Assembly (NCBI RefSeq): GCF_026342405.1
Contig: NZ_JAPEMU010000001.1
Coordinates: 6,448,001 to 6,512,000 of the forward strand
Source of the DNA: Kitasatospora sp. NBC_00240
Lineage (GTDB): Bacteria > Actinomycetota > Actinomycetes > Streptomycetales > Streptomycetaceae
Direction: 5' to 3'
DNA: 64,000 nucleotides
A model generated the notes under the pieces. It was given only the letters and a program-made list of their open reading frames with translations, was not told the origin of the DNA and made no database searches. The position numbers and the translations under genes are program-made. Within the stretch, counting starts at the first letter, position 1, and each line of letters opens with the position of its first letter. Of the stretch, positions 1-8,982 are shown piece after piece.

Positions 1-1770
1 GCCGCCAAGTCGGACGTCGAGCGCCAGGTCGACGCCAAGGTCAAGACCGGTGTCTTCACCGGCGCCTACGCCACCAACCCGGTCAGCGGCGAGCCCGTCC
101 CGGTGTTCATCGCCGACTACGTGCTGATGGGCTACGGCACCGGTGCCATCATGGCCGTCCCCGCCCACGACCACCGCGACTTCGCCTTCGCCCGCGCCTT
201 CGCGCTGCCGATGCGCTGCGTCGTCAGGCCCACCGACGGCCGCGACCTGGACCCGCACACCTGGGACGACGCGTTCGACACGTACGACTCCGTCATCGTC
301 AACTCGGCGCATTCCACCGACGACGTGGCCGCCGAGAACGGCATCTCGCTGGACGGCCTGAGCGTCGTCGAGGCCAAGCAGGCCGTCACCGCCTGGCTGG
401 CCGGCCACGGCATCGGCGAGGGCACCGTCAACTACCGCCTGCGCGACTGGCTGTTCAGTCGCCAGCGGTACTGGGGCGAGCCCTTCCCGATCGTCTACGA
501 CGAGGACGGCGTGATGCACGCGCTGCCCGACTCGATGCTGCCGGTCGAGGTCCCCGAGGTCGAGGACTACTCGCCGCACACCTACGACCCGTACGACTCC
601 ACCTCCTCGCCGAAGACCCCGCTGTCGCGCAACGAGGACTGGGTCAACGTCGAGCTGGACCTGGGCGACGGCGTCAGGACGTACCGCCGCGAGACCAACA
701 CCATGCCCAACTGGGCGGGTTCGTGCTGGTACGAGCTGCGCTACATCGACCCCGCGAACAGCGAGAAGGTCGTCGACCCGGCCAACGAGCGGTACTGGCT
801 GGGCGCGACCGCCGAGAAGCCGGCCGGCGGCGCCGACCTGTACGTCGGCGGGGCCGAGCACGCCGTGCTGCACCTGCTGTACGCGCGGTTCTGGCACAAG
901 GTGCTGCACGACCTGGGCCACGTCTCCTCGGTCGAGCCGTTCCACAAGCTGTTCAACCAGGGCATGATCACCGCCGACGTCTACCGCGACGAGCGGGGCT
1001 TCCCGGTGCCCGCCGCCGAGGTCGAGGAGCAGGGCGGCGGCTACGTCTGGAACGGCGAGGTGGTCAAGCGCGAGGCCGGCAAGATGGGCAAGTCCCTGAA
1101 GAACGCCGTCGCGCCGGACGAGATCGCCGACCAGTACGGCGCCGACACCCTGCGCCTGTACGAGATGTCGATGGGCCCGCTGGACGTCTCCCGCCCCTGG
1201 GACGACCGTGCCGTGGTCGGCTCGTACCGCTTCCTGCAGCGGCTGTGGCGCAACATCGCCTCCGAGTCCACCGGCGAGCTGGTCGTCACCGACGAGCCCG
1301 CCGACGAGGCGACCCTGCGGGCCCTGCACAAGGCCATCGACGGCATCCGCGGCGACATGGCGGGCCTGCGCTTCAACACGGCCGTCGCCAAGGCCATCGA
1401 GCTGAACAACTTCCTGGTCAAGCGCGGTTCCACGCCGCGCGAGGTGGCCGAGCAGATCGTCCTGCTGGTCGCGCCGCTGGCCCCGCACATCGCCGAGGAG
1501 CTGTGGCGCAAGCTGGGCCACGCCGAGTCGCTGGCGTACGCCGACTACCCGGTCGCCGACCCGGCGTACGTGGTCGACGAGTCGGTCACCTGCGTCGTCC
1601 AGATCAAGGGCAAGGTCAAGGCCCGGCTGGAGGTCTCCCCGGAGATCACCGACGCGGACCTGGAGACGCTGGCGCTGGCCGACCCGGCCGTGGTCGCGGC
1701 CGTCGGCGACGCCGCGGTGCGCAAGGTGATCGTGCGGGCGCCGAAGCTGGTGAACATCGTCACCGGCTGA
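1..1770 (+). CDS. leuS: Leucyl-tRNA synthetase, C-terminal part (5' end outside window)
   Basis: Class Ia aminoacyl-tRNA synthetase that charges tRNA-Leu in the cytoplasm. The open frame runs in from the left edge, so the N-terminal catalytic half with the HIGH motif is missing from the window. Seen here are the end of the editing (CP1) domain (GTGAIMAVPAHDHRDF, around base 140), the RQRYWGEPFP block that returns to the catalytic core (around 460), the KMSKS-type loop as GKMGKS at about 1078-1095, the helical anticodon-binding domain, and the C-terminal extension ending KLVNIVTG. It is followed by a rho-independent terminator, so it is probably the last gene of its transcript. Identification is secure. 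Confidence 0.97.
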   Translation, partial: AAKSDVERQVDAKVKTGVFTGAYATNPVSGEPVPVFIADYVLMGYGTGAIMAVPAHDHRDFAFARAFALPMRCVVRPTDGRDLDPHTWDDAFDTYDSVIVNSAHSTDDVAAENGISLDGLSVVEAKQAVTAWLAGHGIGEGTVNYRLRDWLFSRQRYWGEPFPIVYDEDGVMHALPDSMLPVEVPEVEDYSPHTYDPYDSTSSPKTPLSRNEDWVNVELDLGDGVRTYRRETNTMPNWAGSCWYELRYIDPANSEKVVDPANERYWLGATAEKPAGGADLYVGGAEHAVLHLLYARFWHKVLHDLGHVSSVEPFHKLFNQGMITADVYRDERGFPVPAAEVEEQGGGYVWNGEVVKREAGKMGKSLKNAVAPDEIADQYGADTLRLYEMSMGPLDVSRPWDDRAVVGSYRFLQRLWRNIASESTGELVVTDEPADEATLRALHKAIDGIRGDMAGLRFNTAVAKAIELNNFLVKRGSTPREVAEQIVLLVAPLAPHIAEELWRKLGHAESLAYADYPVADPAYVVDESVTCVVQIKGKVKARLEVSPEITDADLETLALADPAVVAAVGDAAVRKVIVRAPKLVNIVTG

Positions 1771-1787
1771 CGGATCGTCAGCAGTGG

Positions 1788-1825
1788 TCGGCCCCGCCGG
1801 ATGTCCGGCGGGGCCGACTTTTTTT
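1788..1825 (+). terminator. Rho-independent terminator of leuS
   Basis: A perfect 13-bp GC stem (TCGGCCCCGCCGG at 1788-1800 with its complement at 1805-1817, loop ATGT) is followed by C and seven T residues, 18 bases after the leuS stop. A T-tract this long is unusual for this GC-rich genome, which makes the call firm. Confidence 0.93.
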
Positions 1826-1959
1826 GCGCCCGCTCCAGGGGTTTGTCGTGCGGTTGAGCGGGTGGGGCCCGGCGGTTCTGCCGGGAGACGGTCCGCGCGG
1901 GCTCGGTGCGGTTGCCGCATCCGTTGCCCCGAGGCTGTGCCTGCCCTTCCCGGTGCCTG

Positions 1960-1992
1960 CCCGTTCCCGTTCCCGTTCCCGTTTTCGTTCCC
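1960..1992 (+). repeat. Hexanucleotide repeat CCCGTT
   Basis: Four tandem CCCGTT units at 1960-1983, followed by a degenerate unit to 1992, lie in the 457-bp gap between leuS and the next gene. No gene is recognisable in that gap. A short inverted repeat (CCCTGA/TCAGGG, about 2029-2048) and a possible -10 (TACCTT, about 2128) precede the next gene. Confidence 0.6.
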
Positions 1993-2227
1993 AAGCCCGA
2001 TTCCGGGCTCTCGCCGGGGACGATCCGCCCCTGACAGTCCCGGTCAGGGCTGGGGGAGAACCCCGATCTGTCCCTGATCTCGGCCGCGGTGCCCGCTTTG
2101 CCCCGCCCGAGGCCCGGTGGGACGGTTACCTTGGAAACCTCGGTGACCGCTGCGGGCCGTGGCCCGGCGGCGGGCGGTCCGGTGCGGCCGGGTCGGCGTG
2201 CTCGGTTTCGGTGGAAGGTGGCTCGTG

Positions 2228-3013
2228 ATGGACGCGGTCGGAGTGGTGCTGGGCCTGATCCTGCTGATCGGTGTCGGCCTGCTGAGCCTTGCCGTGGTCG
2301 GCACGGTCAAGGCGGCCAAGGCGATGGCTGCCAAGGTCGAACGGCACGAGGCGAACGCCAGGCGCGCGGTGGAGAACGTCGCGCTGAAGGCGAAGAAGTA
2401 CACCAAGCCGGGCGCGCAGGGGCAGATCTCCGCCACCCGCCTCGCCCTGCGGACCTCGCTCGACGGCACCCGCCTGGTGCTGGAGGCCGGCGTCGCCGAG
2501 GACGGCCAGCTGGTCGAGTCGCTGCAGCTGCTGGCCCGGCTGGACGTGCACGCCGCCGAACTGGACGGCGAGTTGCGCATCCTGGAGCGTGAGCCCGACG
2601 CAGGCCGGATCTCCGCCAAGCTCCCCGAACTGCGTGAGCGCGCCGAGCGGATCACCCACTCCGCGGAGACCATGCGCTGGGCGGCCCAGGACCGTATGCA
2701 CCGCTTCGCCGAGGATGAACTGACCAGGCTCAGCAAGGAGTGCGAGAGCGAGGCCGGCGCTCTCCGGCACTGGGACGCGGCGCCGCAGGGGCCGGCTCCC
2801 GCCGACTCCTCGGGCGGCTCCGGGGCGGGCTCGGCTGCGGCCTCCGGCCCCGGGGCGGCTGCCGGCTCGGGTACCGGTACGCAGCCGCGCCGGGCCGGGC
2901 TGACCGCCGGCCCTGGCGGCCCGGGCGCGGAGGAACTGCTCGGCCTGGGCGACCCGCTCTCGCGCCTCGCGCAGCGCCTGCGCAAGCCGTCGACGGGGCC
3001 GTCGGCCGGCTGA
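2228..3013 (+). CDS. Conserved small membrane-anchored protein, function unknown
   Basis: About 261 residues. One N-terminal membrane helix (roughly residues 3-28, rich in V, L, I and G) is followed by a Lys/Arg-rich stretch, a long charged helical region with coiled-coil character (residues about 35-190) and a Gly/Ala/Ser/Pro-rich tail. This is the layout of a membrane-anchored cytoplasmic helical protein. The ATG at 2228 is preceded by GGAAGGTGG; an in-frame start further upstream (2159) would add an Arg-rich, poorly membrane-compatible segment and is rejected. It lies between leuS and degV on the same strand. I do not recognise a named family. Confidence 0.8.
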   Translation: MDAVGVVLGLILLIGVGLLSLAVVGTVKAAKAMAAKVERHEANARRAVENVALKAKKYTKPGAQGQISATRLALRTSLDGTRLVLEAGVAEDGQLVESLQLLARLDVHAAELDGELRILEREPDAGRISAKLPELRERAERITHSAETMRWAAQDRMHRFAEDELTRLSKECESEAGALRHWDAAPQGPAPADSSGGSGAGSAAASGPGAAAGSGTGTQPRRAGLTAGPGGPGAEELLGLGDPLSRLAQRLRKPSTGPSAG

Positions 3014-3172
3014 GTCCCCCGCCGTGACCGACGTCTGCCGCCGTGACCGAGTGGCCGCTCGGGCCTGAGGGGGACAGGCCGATACGGCTCGTTCGAGCAC
3101 GAATGTCGGACAGTACGGCCAGGGCCGGTACGGCGCTGTCCTCCGAGGCGTACGGGGAGTAACCTCCGGCTC

Positions 3173-4018
3173 ATGCCCGCTGACCTCGCCATCGTCACCG
3201 ACTCCACGGCCTACCTGCCGCAGGACGCAGTCGACCGCCACGGGATCACCGTGGTGCCGCTGAGCGTCGCGGTCGGTGACGAGGTGCTCGACGAGGGCGT
3301 GGAGATCTCGCCCAAGGACGTCGCCGAGGCGCTGCGCGGCAAGCGCCGGGTGACCACCTCCCGTCCCAACCCGGAGACTTTCGCGGCGGCGTACCGGGCG
3401 GCCGCCGAGTCCGGCGCCACCGGCGTGGTGTCGCTGCACCTGTCGGCCGAGCTGTCCGGTACCTGCGAGGCGGCCCGGCTGGCCGCCGCCGAGGCGCCGA
3501 TCCCGGTCCGGGTGGTGGACAGCCGACTGGTCGGGATGGCCCTGGGGTACTGCGTGCTGACGGCCGCCCGGAGCGCCGAGTCCGGACTCAGCCTGGACGA
3601 GGTGGCCGCCTCCGCCACCCGGCGAGCCGGTCTGACCAGCGGATTCTTCTACGTCGACACCCTGGAGCACCTCCGCCGGGGCGGCCGGATCGGCGCCGCC
3701 CGGGCGCTGCTCGGCTCCGCGCTCGCGGTCAAGCCGCTGCTGCACCTCTCGGGCGGCCGGATCGAGCCCCTGGAGAAGGTCCGCACGGCGTCCAGGGCGA
3801 TCGCCCGGCTGGAGGAGATCGCCGTCGAGCGGGCGGCCGACCGCGAGGTGGACATCGCCGTGCACCACCTCGCCTCCGCGGACCGGGCCGAGCCGCTCGC
3901 CGAGCGGCTGCGCGAACGCGTTCCGGGGCTGCGCGAGCTCTACGTGGGTGAGGTGGGCGCGGTGATCGGCGCACACGTCGGCCCGGGCCTGCTCGCGGTG
4001 GTGCTCTCACCCCGCTGA
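3173..4018 (+). CDS. DegV family fatty-acid-binding protein
   Basis: 281 residues, normal length for DegV/FakB proteins, which bind a fatty acid and present it to a FakA-type kinase or other partner in the cytosol. The N-terminal block AIVTDSTAYLP with the family TDS motif, the VTTSRPNPETF segment, the HLSAELSGT motif and the SRLVGMALG block are all visible. The C-terminal domain contains VKPLLHLSGGRIEPLEKVRT, characteristic of the family. The ATG is preceded only by weak purine runs, so initiation may be inefficient or leaderless. No fakA kinase gene is seen nearby. Confidence 0.95.
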   Translation: MPADLAIVTDSTAYLPQDAVDRHGITVVPLSVAVGDEVLDEGVEISPKDVAEALRGKRRVTTSRPNPETFAAAYRAAAESGATGVVSLHLSAELSGTCEAARLAAAEAPIPVRVVDSRLVGMALGYCVLTAARSAESGLSLDEVAASATRRAGLTSGFFYVDTLEHLRRGGRIGAARALLGSALAVKPLLHLSGGRIEPLEKVRTASRAIARLEEIAVERAADREVDIAVHHLASADRAEPLAERLRERVPGLRELYVGEVGAVIGAHVGPGLLAVVLSPR

Positions 4019-4071
4019 GCGGTCTCCGCGTGACACCTCGGGCCCTGATTCACTCCTGTGGGGGACACCGG

Positions 4072-4097
4072 ATATCCACAGGCCGGGGTTGTCCACA
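4072..4097 (+). promoter_or_regulatory. Pair of DnaA-box-like nonamers upstream of comEA
   Basis: ATATCCACA at 4072-4080 (one mismatch to the classical TTATCCACA box) and TTGTCCACA at 4089-4097 (identical to the consensus box reported for Streptomyces) lie in the same orientation 8 bp apart, about 55 bp before the comEA start. Known: DnaA also acts as a transcription regulator in several bacteria. Inferred: these sites may tie comEA-comEC expression to replication status, or may simply titrate DnaA. Confidence 0.5.
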
Positions 4098-4150
4098 GGA
4101 TCCGGGCGGTTTTCCCTCGGGCGCCGGTGCGATGCGTACCGTCCTGGGCC

Positions 4151-5407
4151 ATGAGAACCCTGACACCGGGCGCCGCCAGGCGCCGAGAGACCGCCGAGAC
4201 CGTCCGCGCCCGGCTGGCGCAGCTCCTCGCCGGGCGGCCGCCGGGTGAGCCCCCCGGCGCCGTCGCCTCCACCGGGCCGGTCGGGGCGCCGGCCGACCCT
4301 CCCACCCTCGATGACAGTTCGAGCGGCTCCGCTCCCGATGGGGGCCGACCTGACCCCTACGGCCTGGGCGGCGGACCGCACCCCGCCGGGGCCGGGCGTG
4401 ATCCGGGCCCGCCGGTCGGCGCTCCCGCGGGTGCTCCCGCCGGCGCCCCGCCCGGTGCGTCCGTCGGTGCATCCGTCGGTGCCGCCCGCGGGCGTGGCGC
4501 TCGCGGCGGAGCCGGTGCTGCCGCGTTCCCGGCGCCGCACCTGGATCCGCTCTCCCGGGTGCCTCCCGGAGGGGTTCCTCCGCCGGTCCTTCCAGCCTTC
4601 CTCCCGCCGGAGCCGGAGCCGGAGCCGGAGCCGGGGCCGGGGCCGGGGCCGGGCGGGCAAGCGCAGGTGCACGCGCCCGGCTCGGGGGTTGCGTCGGCCC
4701 CGGCGACAGCCGGGGCTCCGCGCCCACCGCTTCGCCTGACACTGCGTCCGGCCTTCGGATTCGACCGGCGGGCGGTGCTCGGCCTGGCCGTCCTGCTCGC
4801 GCTGGCCGTCGCATACGCGGTGCAGCACTTCTGGTTCGGCCGACCCGAGGCCGTGCAGATCCCGGCGGCGTCGCCGACCGTCAGAGCCGGTCCCGAGCTG
4901 CCCGCCGGCCCGGCCCGGCCCGGGCAGTCCGCAGAGCCCGCCCAGTCCGGCCAGCCTGCCGGAACGGCCGGTCAGCCGGGGTCGCCCGGCGGCGGCGGCG
5001 TAGTGGTGGTGGTGGACATCGCCGGGAAGGTCCAGACCCCGGGGGTCCGGGCCCTGCCGGGCGGCTCCCGGGTGGCCGACGCCCTGCGCGCGGCCGGCGG
5101 CGCGCTGCCCGACACCGACACCAGCGCGCTCAACCTGGCCCGGGTCCTGACGGACGGTGAGCAGATCCTGGTCGGCGGTCCACCCCCGCCGCCGGGTGCC
5201 GGTCCCACCACCAGAAGCCCGGTCAGCCTCAACCGTGCCACGACGGAGCAACTCGACGCACTGCCAGGCGTCGGCCCGACGCTCGCCCAACGCATCGTCG
5301 CCTACCGGGAGGCGCACGGCGGATTCCGCTCGCTGGACCAGCTCCGCCAGGTGAGCGGCATCGGCGACCGGACGTACGCCGAACTGAAACCGCTACTCGT
5401 CCTCTGA
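4151..5407 (+). CDS. comEA: ComEA family DNA-binding protein (SLBB plus helix-hairpin-helix)
   Basis: 418 residues. A long Pro/Gly/Ala-rich cytoplasmic N-terminus (about 195 residues, including a Pro-Glu then Pro-Gly repeat coded by tandem CCGGAG/CCGGGG hexamers at about 4607-4654) precedes a single membrane helix (AVLGLAVLLALAVAYAVQHFWF). An SLBB-like domain (VVVVDIAGKVQTPGVRAL) and a C-terminal helix-hairpin-helix pair (LDALPGVGPTLAQRIVAYR and LRQVSGIGDRTYAEL) follow. In competent bacteria ComEA binds incoming double-stranded DNA outside the membrane and hands it to ComEC, encoded next. The start is the ATG at 4151; an upstream in-frame start (4058) would run through the DnaA-box region. 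The N-terminal tail is longer than in Bacillus ComEA. Confidence 0.92.
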   Translation: MRTLTPGAARRRETAETVRARLAQLLAGRPPGEPPGAVASTGPVGAPADPPTLDDSSSGSAPDGGRPDPYGLGGGPHPAGAGRDPGPPVGAPAGAPAGAPPGASVGASVGAARGRGARGGAGAAAFPAPHLDPLSRVPPGGVPPPVLPAFLPPEPEPEPEPGPGPGPGGQAQVHAPGSGVASAPATAGAPRPPLRLTLRPAFGFDRRAVLGLAVLLALAVAYAVQHFWFGRPEAVQIPAASPTVRAGPELPAGPARPGQSAEPAQSGQPAGTAGQPGSPGGGGVVVVVDIAGKVQTPGVRALPGGSRVADALRAAGGALPDTDTSALNLARVLTDGEQILVGGPPPPPGAGPTTRSPVSLNRATTEQLDALPGVGPTLAQRIVAYREAHGGFRSLDQLRQVSGIGDRTYAELKPLLVL

Positions 5408-5479
5408 CAAGCCTGCCCACCCTCCGACCCACCCCGCCCGGGGCTTTGCTCCCGGCACACCCGACCCGGTCCGGCAACG

Positions 5480-5488
5480 AGGAGGTGA
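5480..5488 (+). promoter_or_regulatory. Perfect Shine-Dalgarno without a canonical in-frame start (comEC)
   Basis: AGGAGGTGA matches the complement of the 16S rRNA 3' end over nine bases, 72 bp after the comEA stop. Its own TGA (5486-5488) is the last stop in the comEC frame. From 5489 to 5729 that frame is open and encodes family-typical sequence but contains no ATG, GTG or TTG. A GTG at 5485 would be in frame with comEC if the run of five C at 5491-5495 were one base shorter. Confidence 0.6.
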
Positions 5489-5728
5489 ACCCCCGTCGAT
5501 CCCGCCATCCGTGCCGGCGGCGCCCGCACCGCCCACCTCGGGGCCGGCCTCGGTGATCCCGGCTCCGGCACCGGCCCCGCCGCTCCCGCTCCCACTCCGG
5601 CTCGCGCCACCTCCGCTCCCGGTACCGACCTTCCGCACGGTGTCCCCGAGGGATCGTCCGTCCTGGCCCCCGCGGCGGACCTCCGGCTGCTGCTCCCGGC
5701 CCTCTCGGCCTGGGGCGCCGCGGCGGCG

Positions 5729-8341
5729 GTGCTCCGGCTTGGCCCCGGCCAGCGCCCGGGTGCTGTCGTCGCCGCATGCTTCGCCGCGGTCCTCGCCACC
5801 GTCCTCCTGCTCGTCCGCCGCAGCGGTCACGGTCGGGCGACCGTGACCCTGGCCGGCATCCTCCTCACCGCCGCCGCGGCGACCGCCACCACCCTGCTGC
5901 ACACCGCCGACCTCCACCGGGGTCCCCTCCCCGCACTCGCCCGCCCCGAGGCTGCCGGAGCCCCGCCCCCCGCCACTCCTGGAGCCGCCACTCCCGGAAC
6001 CATCTCTCCCGGAGCCGCCACTCCCGGAGCCGCCACCGCGACACCCGTAGGTGCGTCCGAACTGAGAGTCGAGCTCACGATCGCGGGCGATCCCAAGTCC
6101 CGTACTTCGCGGGCGCGGGGAACGGCGCCGGGGCAGTCCCTGCTGACCGTCGAGGCCGTGGCCGATCAGGTGGCTGTCCCGGACGCGGCGGGCCTGGTCA
6201 CCGTCACCCGGGGCAGGACCCCCGTTCTCGTCATGGTGCGCGCCCAGGACGCGGACCCCTGGCAGGTCCTGCTGCCGTCGACCCGGGTGGCCGCCGACGT
6301 CCGGGTCCTGCCGGCGGGCGAGGGGTTCCGCGACAGTGCGGCCGTCCTGCTGGTCCACGGCCCGCCCCGGCCGATCGAAGGGCCGAGCCTTGCCCAGCGC
6401 ATCGCCGGCCGGCTCCGGGCCGGCCTCCGGTCCGCCTGCGACGGCCTTCCCGCCGACGCCCGTGGCCTGCTCCCCGGCCTTGTGGTGGGGGACACCTCCC
6501 GCCTCCCGGACGACCTCAAGGAGGACTTCCGGGCCACCGACCTGACCCACCTGACGGCGGTCAGCGGGGCGAATCTCGCGATCCTGCTGGCGGTGCTGCT
6601 CGGCGCGCCCGGCCGGGCGGGCACGCCCGAACGCCGCGGGCTCGCCGCGCTGCTCGGGCTCTCCCTGCGCAAGACCGCGCTGCTGGGAACCGCCGTGACA
6701 CTCGCCTTCGTCACCGTCTGCCGCCCTGACCCGAGCGTTCTCCGAGCGGCTGCCACCGGCCTGATCGGGCTGCTCGCCCTGGCCTCGGGTCGCCCCCGGC
6801 ACGCGCTGCCGGCGCTCTCCGGTGCGGTGCTCGTCCTCGTCCTGCTCGACCCCGACCTCGCCCGCTCCTACGGCTTCCTGCTCTCGGTGCTCGCCACCAC
6901 CGGCCTGCTGGTACTGGGCCCCCGGTGGGCGGCGGCCCTGCGCGCCCGGGGCTGGCCGGGACCGCTGGCTACGGGCGTCGCGGCCGCCACGGCCGCGCAG
7001 GCCCTGTGCGCCCCCGTCACGGTGCTACTGGCACCACGGGTCAGCCTCGTCGCGGTGCCCTGCAACCTTCTGGCCGAGCTGGCCGTCGCGCCGGCCACCC
7101 TGCTCGGCTTCGCCGTCCTCGCGCTCGAACCCCTCGCACCCCCGGTGGCACGGCTGCTCGCCGGCCTGGCCGGGGTCCCGGCCGGGTGGCTGGCCACGGT
7201 CGCCCGGGTGGGCGCGTCCCTCCCCGGCGCCCAGCTCGCCTGGCCCGGCGGACTGTTCGGCGCGGGCGCCCTCGTGGTGGCCTCCGCGGCCGCGTGCTGG
7301 GCGGCGCCGCTCCTCTTGCCACCACGTACCGCCCCGGACGCCACGGCCGGGCCACGGGCCGTCCGCTCACGACGCCTCCGGATGCTGTCGGCCGCCGTCC
7401 TCGCCGTCACCCTGCTGCTCGTTCTGCTGCGCCCGCCGGTTCTCACCCGGATCGCCACGGGCTGGCCGCCCGACGGCTGGCGACTCGCCATGTGCGACGT
7501 CGGCCAGGGCGACATGCTGGTGCTGCCGGTCCTCCCGGACGACCGAGCAGGCGCCGTGCCTGACGGGGCCGTGCCCGACAGCGCGGTGGTCGTCGACGCC
7601 GGACCGGACCCGCACGCAGCCGACGCCTGTCTGCGGAGCCTCGGCATCACCCGCGTCGCGCTCCTGCTGCTGACCCACTTCCACGCGGACCACGTCGAGG
7701 GCATGCCCGGCGTGCTGCGCGGACGCCAGGTGGGTGCCGTCGAGACGACCGTCCTGGACGAGCCGGCGGCCGAGGCCGCCAGGGTGCGGGGCTGGGCTGC
7801 AGCGGCGGGCGTGCCGCTGCTGCGGGCCGCGGCCGGGGAGCGCCGTACGGCCGGGCCCGGGCTTTCCTGGGAGGTGCTCTGGCCGTCCGGGCCGTCCGGG
7901 CCGTTCGGGCCGTCCGGCCCCGAGGCGCCGGGGGCCAACAACGCCAGCGTCGCGCTGCTGGCCACCCTCGGGCACGCCGACGGGTCGGCCGGGGAGCTGC
8001 GCGTCGCCCTCCTGGGTGACCTGGAACCACCGGCGCAGGCGGCCCTGCTCGCCGGCCGCAGGATCGGCCGGGTGGACGTCCTCAAGGTGGCCCACCACGG
8101 CTCCGCGCATCAGGACCGGAACCTCGCCGCGGCCCTGCGGCCCCGGCTGGCACTGATCTCCTGCGGTCGGGACAATCCCTACGGCCACCCCGCGGCCCGC
8201 ACCGTCGACCGGCTTCGGGGGCTCGGCGCGACCGTGCTGCGCACCGACCTGTCCGGCGACGTCGCGGTCCTCGGTGACACCTCCGCCACCCTCGGCGCGG
8301 TCACCCGTCCCCACGACCGGGCGGAGGGCGCCCGCCGATGA
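5729..8341 (+). CDS. comEC: ComEC/Rec2 DNA-uptake channel protein (5' end uncertain)
   Basis: Polytopic membrane protein that forms the single-strand DNA uptake channel of competence systems. After the N-terminal helices comes an OB-like DUF4131 region, then the Competence domain with the block LTHLTAVSGANLAILLA (about residues 270-285) and many membrane helices, and a C-terminal metallo-beta-lactamase-like domain (CDVGQGDMLVLP, LTHFHADHVEG, KVAHHGSAHQD). The first canonical start is GTG 5729, which falls inside the first membrane segment. The same frame is open back to 5489 and encodes the usual segment before that helix (ADLRLLLPALSAWGAAAVLRL), so the true protein very likely starts upstream. 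A short Gly-Pro-Ser repeat interrupts the nuclease-like domain at about 7888-7920. Identification is secure; the start is not. Confidence 0.93.
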   Translation: MLRLGPGQRPGAVVAACFAAVLATVLLLVRRSGHGRATVTLAGILLTAAAATATTLLHTADLHRGPLPALARPEAAGAPPPATPGAATPGTISPGAATPGAATATPVGASELRVELTIAGDPKSRTSRARGTAPGQSLLTVEAVADQVAVPDAAGLVTVTRGRTPVLVMVRAQDADPWQVLLPSTRVAADVRVLPAGEGFRDSAAVLLVHGPPRPIEGPSLAQRIAGRLRAGLRSACDGLPADARGLLPGLVVGDTSRLPDDLKEDFRATDLTHLTAVSGANLAILLAVLLGAPGRAGTPERRGLAALLGLSLRKTALLGTAVTLAFVTVCRPDPSVLRAAATGLIGLLALASGRPRHALPALSGAVLVLVLLDPDLARSYGFLLSVLATTGLLVLGPRWAAALRARGWPGPLATGVAAATAAQALCAPVTVLLAPRVSLVAVPCNLLAELAVAPATLLGFAVLALEPLAPPVARLLAGLAGVPAGWLATVARVGASLPGAQLAWPGGLFGAGALVVASAAACWAAPLLLPPRTAPDATAGPRAVRSRRLRMLSAAVLAVTLLLVLLRPPVLTRIATGWPPDGWRLAMCDVGQGDMLVLPVLPDDRAGAVPDGAVPDSAVVVDAGPDPHAADACLRSLGITRVALLLLTHFHADHVEGMPGVLRGRQVGAVETTVLDEPAAEAARVRGWAAAAGVPLLRAAAGERRTAGPGLSWEVLWPSGPSGPFGPSGPEAPGANNASVALLATLGHADGSAGELRVALLGDLEPPAQAALLAGRRIGRVDVLKVAHHGSAHQDRNLAAALRPRLALISCGRDNPYGHPAARTVDRLRGLGATVLRTDLSGDVAVLGDTSATLGAVTRPHDRAEGARR

Positions 8342-8474
8342 GGACCTACCGCGCCGCCCCCTGGCCGCACCCCGCGGCTGTACCCCGGCGTCACCCCTGG
8401 CAACGCCCTGACCGCCGTCGCGCCTCCGGATCCGCCCTTGCGTTCCTTCGCTCCCCCGAGCGCCGCCGGTCCGC

Positions 8475-8747
8475 TCAGCCTTCCTCGCGCCAGCCCTCGT
8501 ACTCGATCGCGAGGGCGTCGAGCTCGGCCAGCAGGCCGGTCGTCCACCCGCTCTCCGGCGGCTCCACGACGACCAGCCACTGCGCGTCCTCGGCGTCGTC
8601 CTCACCGGCCAGGGCGTCCCGGACGACGTCGAGGTCCCCGAACGGGGGCCGACGGGCAGCCAGGTTCTCCGCCGCCTCGTCGGCGGCGTCACGGTCGGGC
8701 AGCACGAGCAGCTGGCGGGTGTGGAGGTCGATGTCGTTGTCGTTCAC
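8475..8747 (-). CDS. Small acidic conserved protein, function unknown
   Basis: 90 residues, strongly acidic, starting at GTG 8747 (VNDNDIDLHTRQLLVLPDRD) after a GGGGGC run, convergent with comEC. Motifs visible: ARRPPFGDLDVVRDALAGED and the C-terminal LLAELDALAIEYEGW. No membrane segment, Cys pair or known catalytic motif. The longer upstream in-frame start (8837) would add a low-complexity Gly/Arg-rich piece and is not preferred. It reads like a soluble conserved actinobacterial protein, but I do not recognise a family. Confidence 0.7.
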   Translation of the reverse strand: MNDNDIDLHTRQLLVLPDRDAADEAAENLAARRPPFGDLDVVRDALAGEDDAEDAQWLVVVEPPESGWTTGLLAELDALAIEYEGWREEG

Positions 8748-8982
8748 GCCCCCATTCTCCAGATCCCGACCCGAGCCCCTGCACCCCGGCCGTCGCTTCT
8801 GCTGCTCCGGTCCGTCCTGTCCCGTCCGTCCAGTCACGCCTGCCCTGTCCCGCAGGTCCGGCCGACCCCGCTCGCTGACCTCTCTCGCTGCTTCCTCTCA
8901 CTGCTCCCGCCCCACCCACCGCTCCCGCCCCACCCACCGCTCCCGCCGGGATTGTCCGGGCCCCGTGGGATGCTGGTACGCG

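Noticed and set aside
1826-2227. Gene between leuS and the small membrane protein
   Set aside because: Frames present have repeat-driven composition and no ribosome site; treated as intergenic.
5511-5846. Frame with a GTG at 5511 in the comEC leader
   Set aside because: The product is Pro/Ser/Arg-rich with no motif; the comEC frame in the same stretch encodes the expected N-terminal segment.
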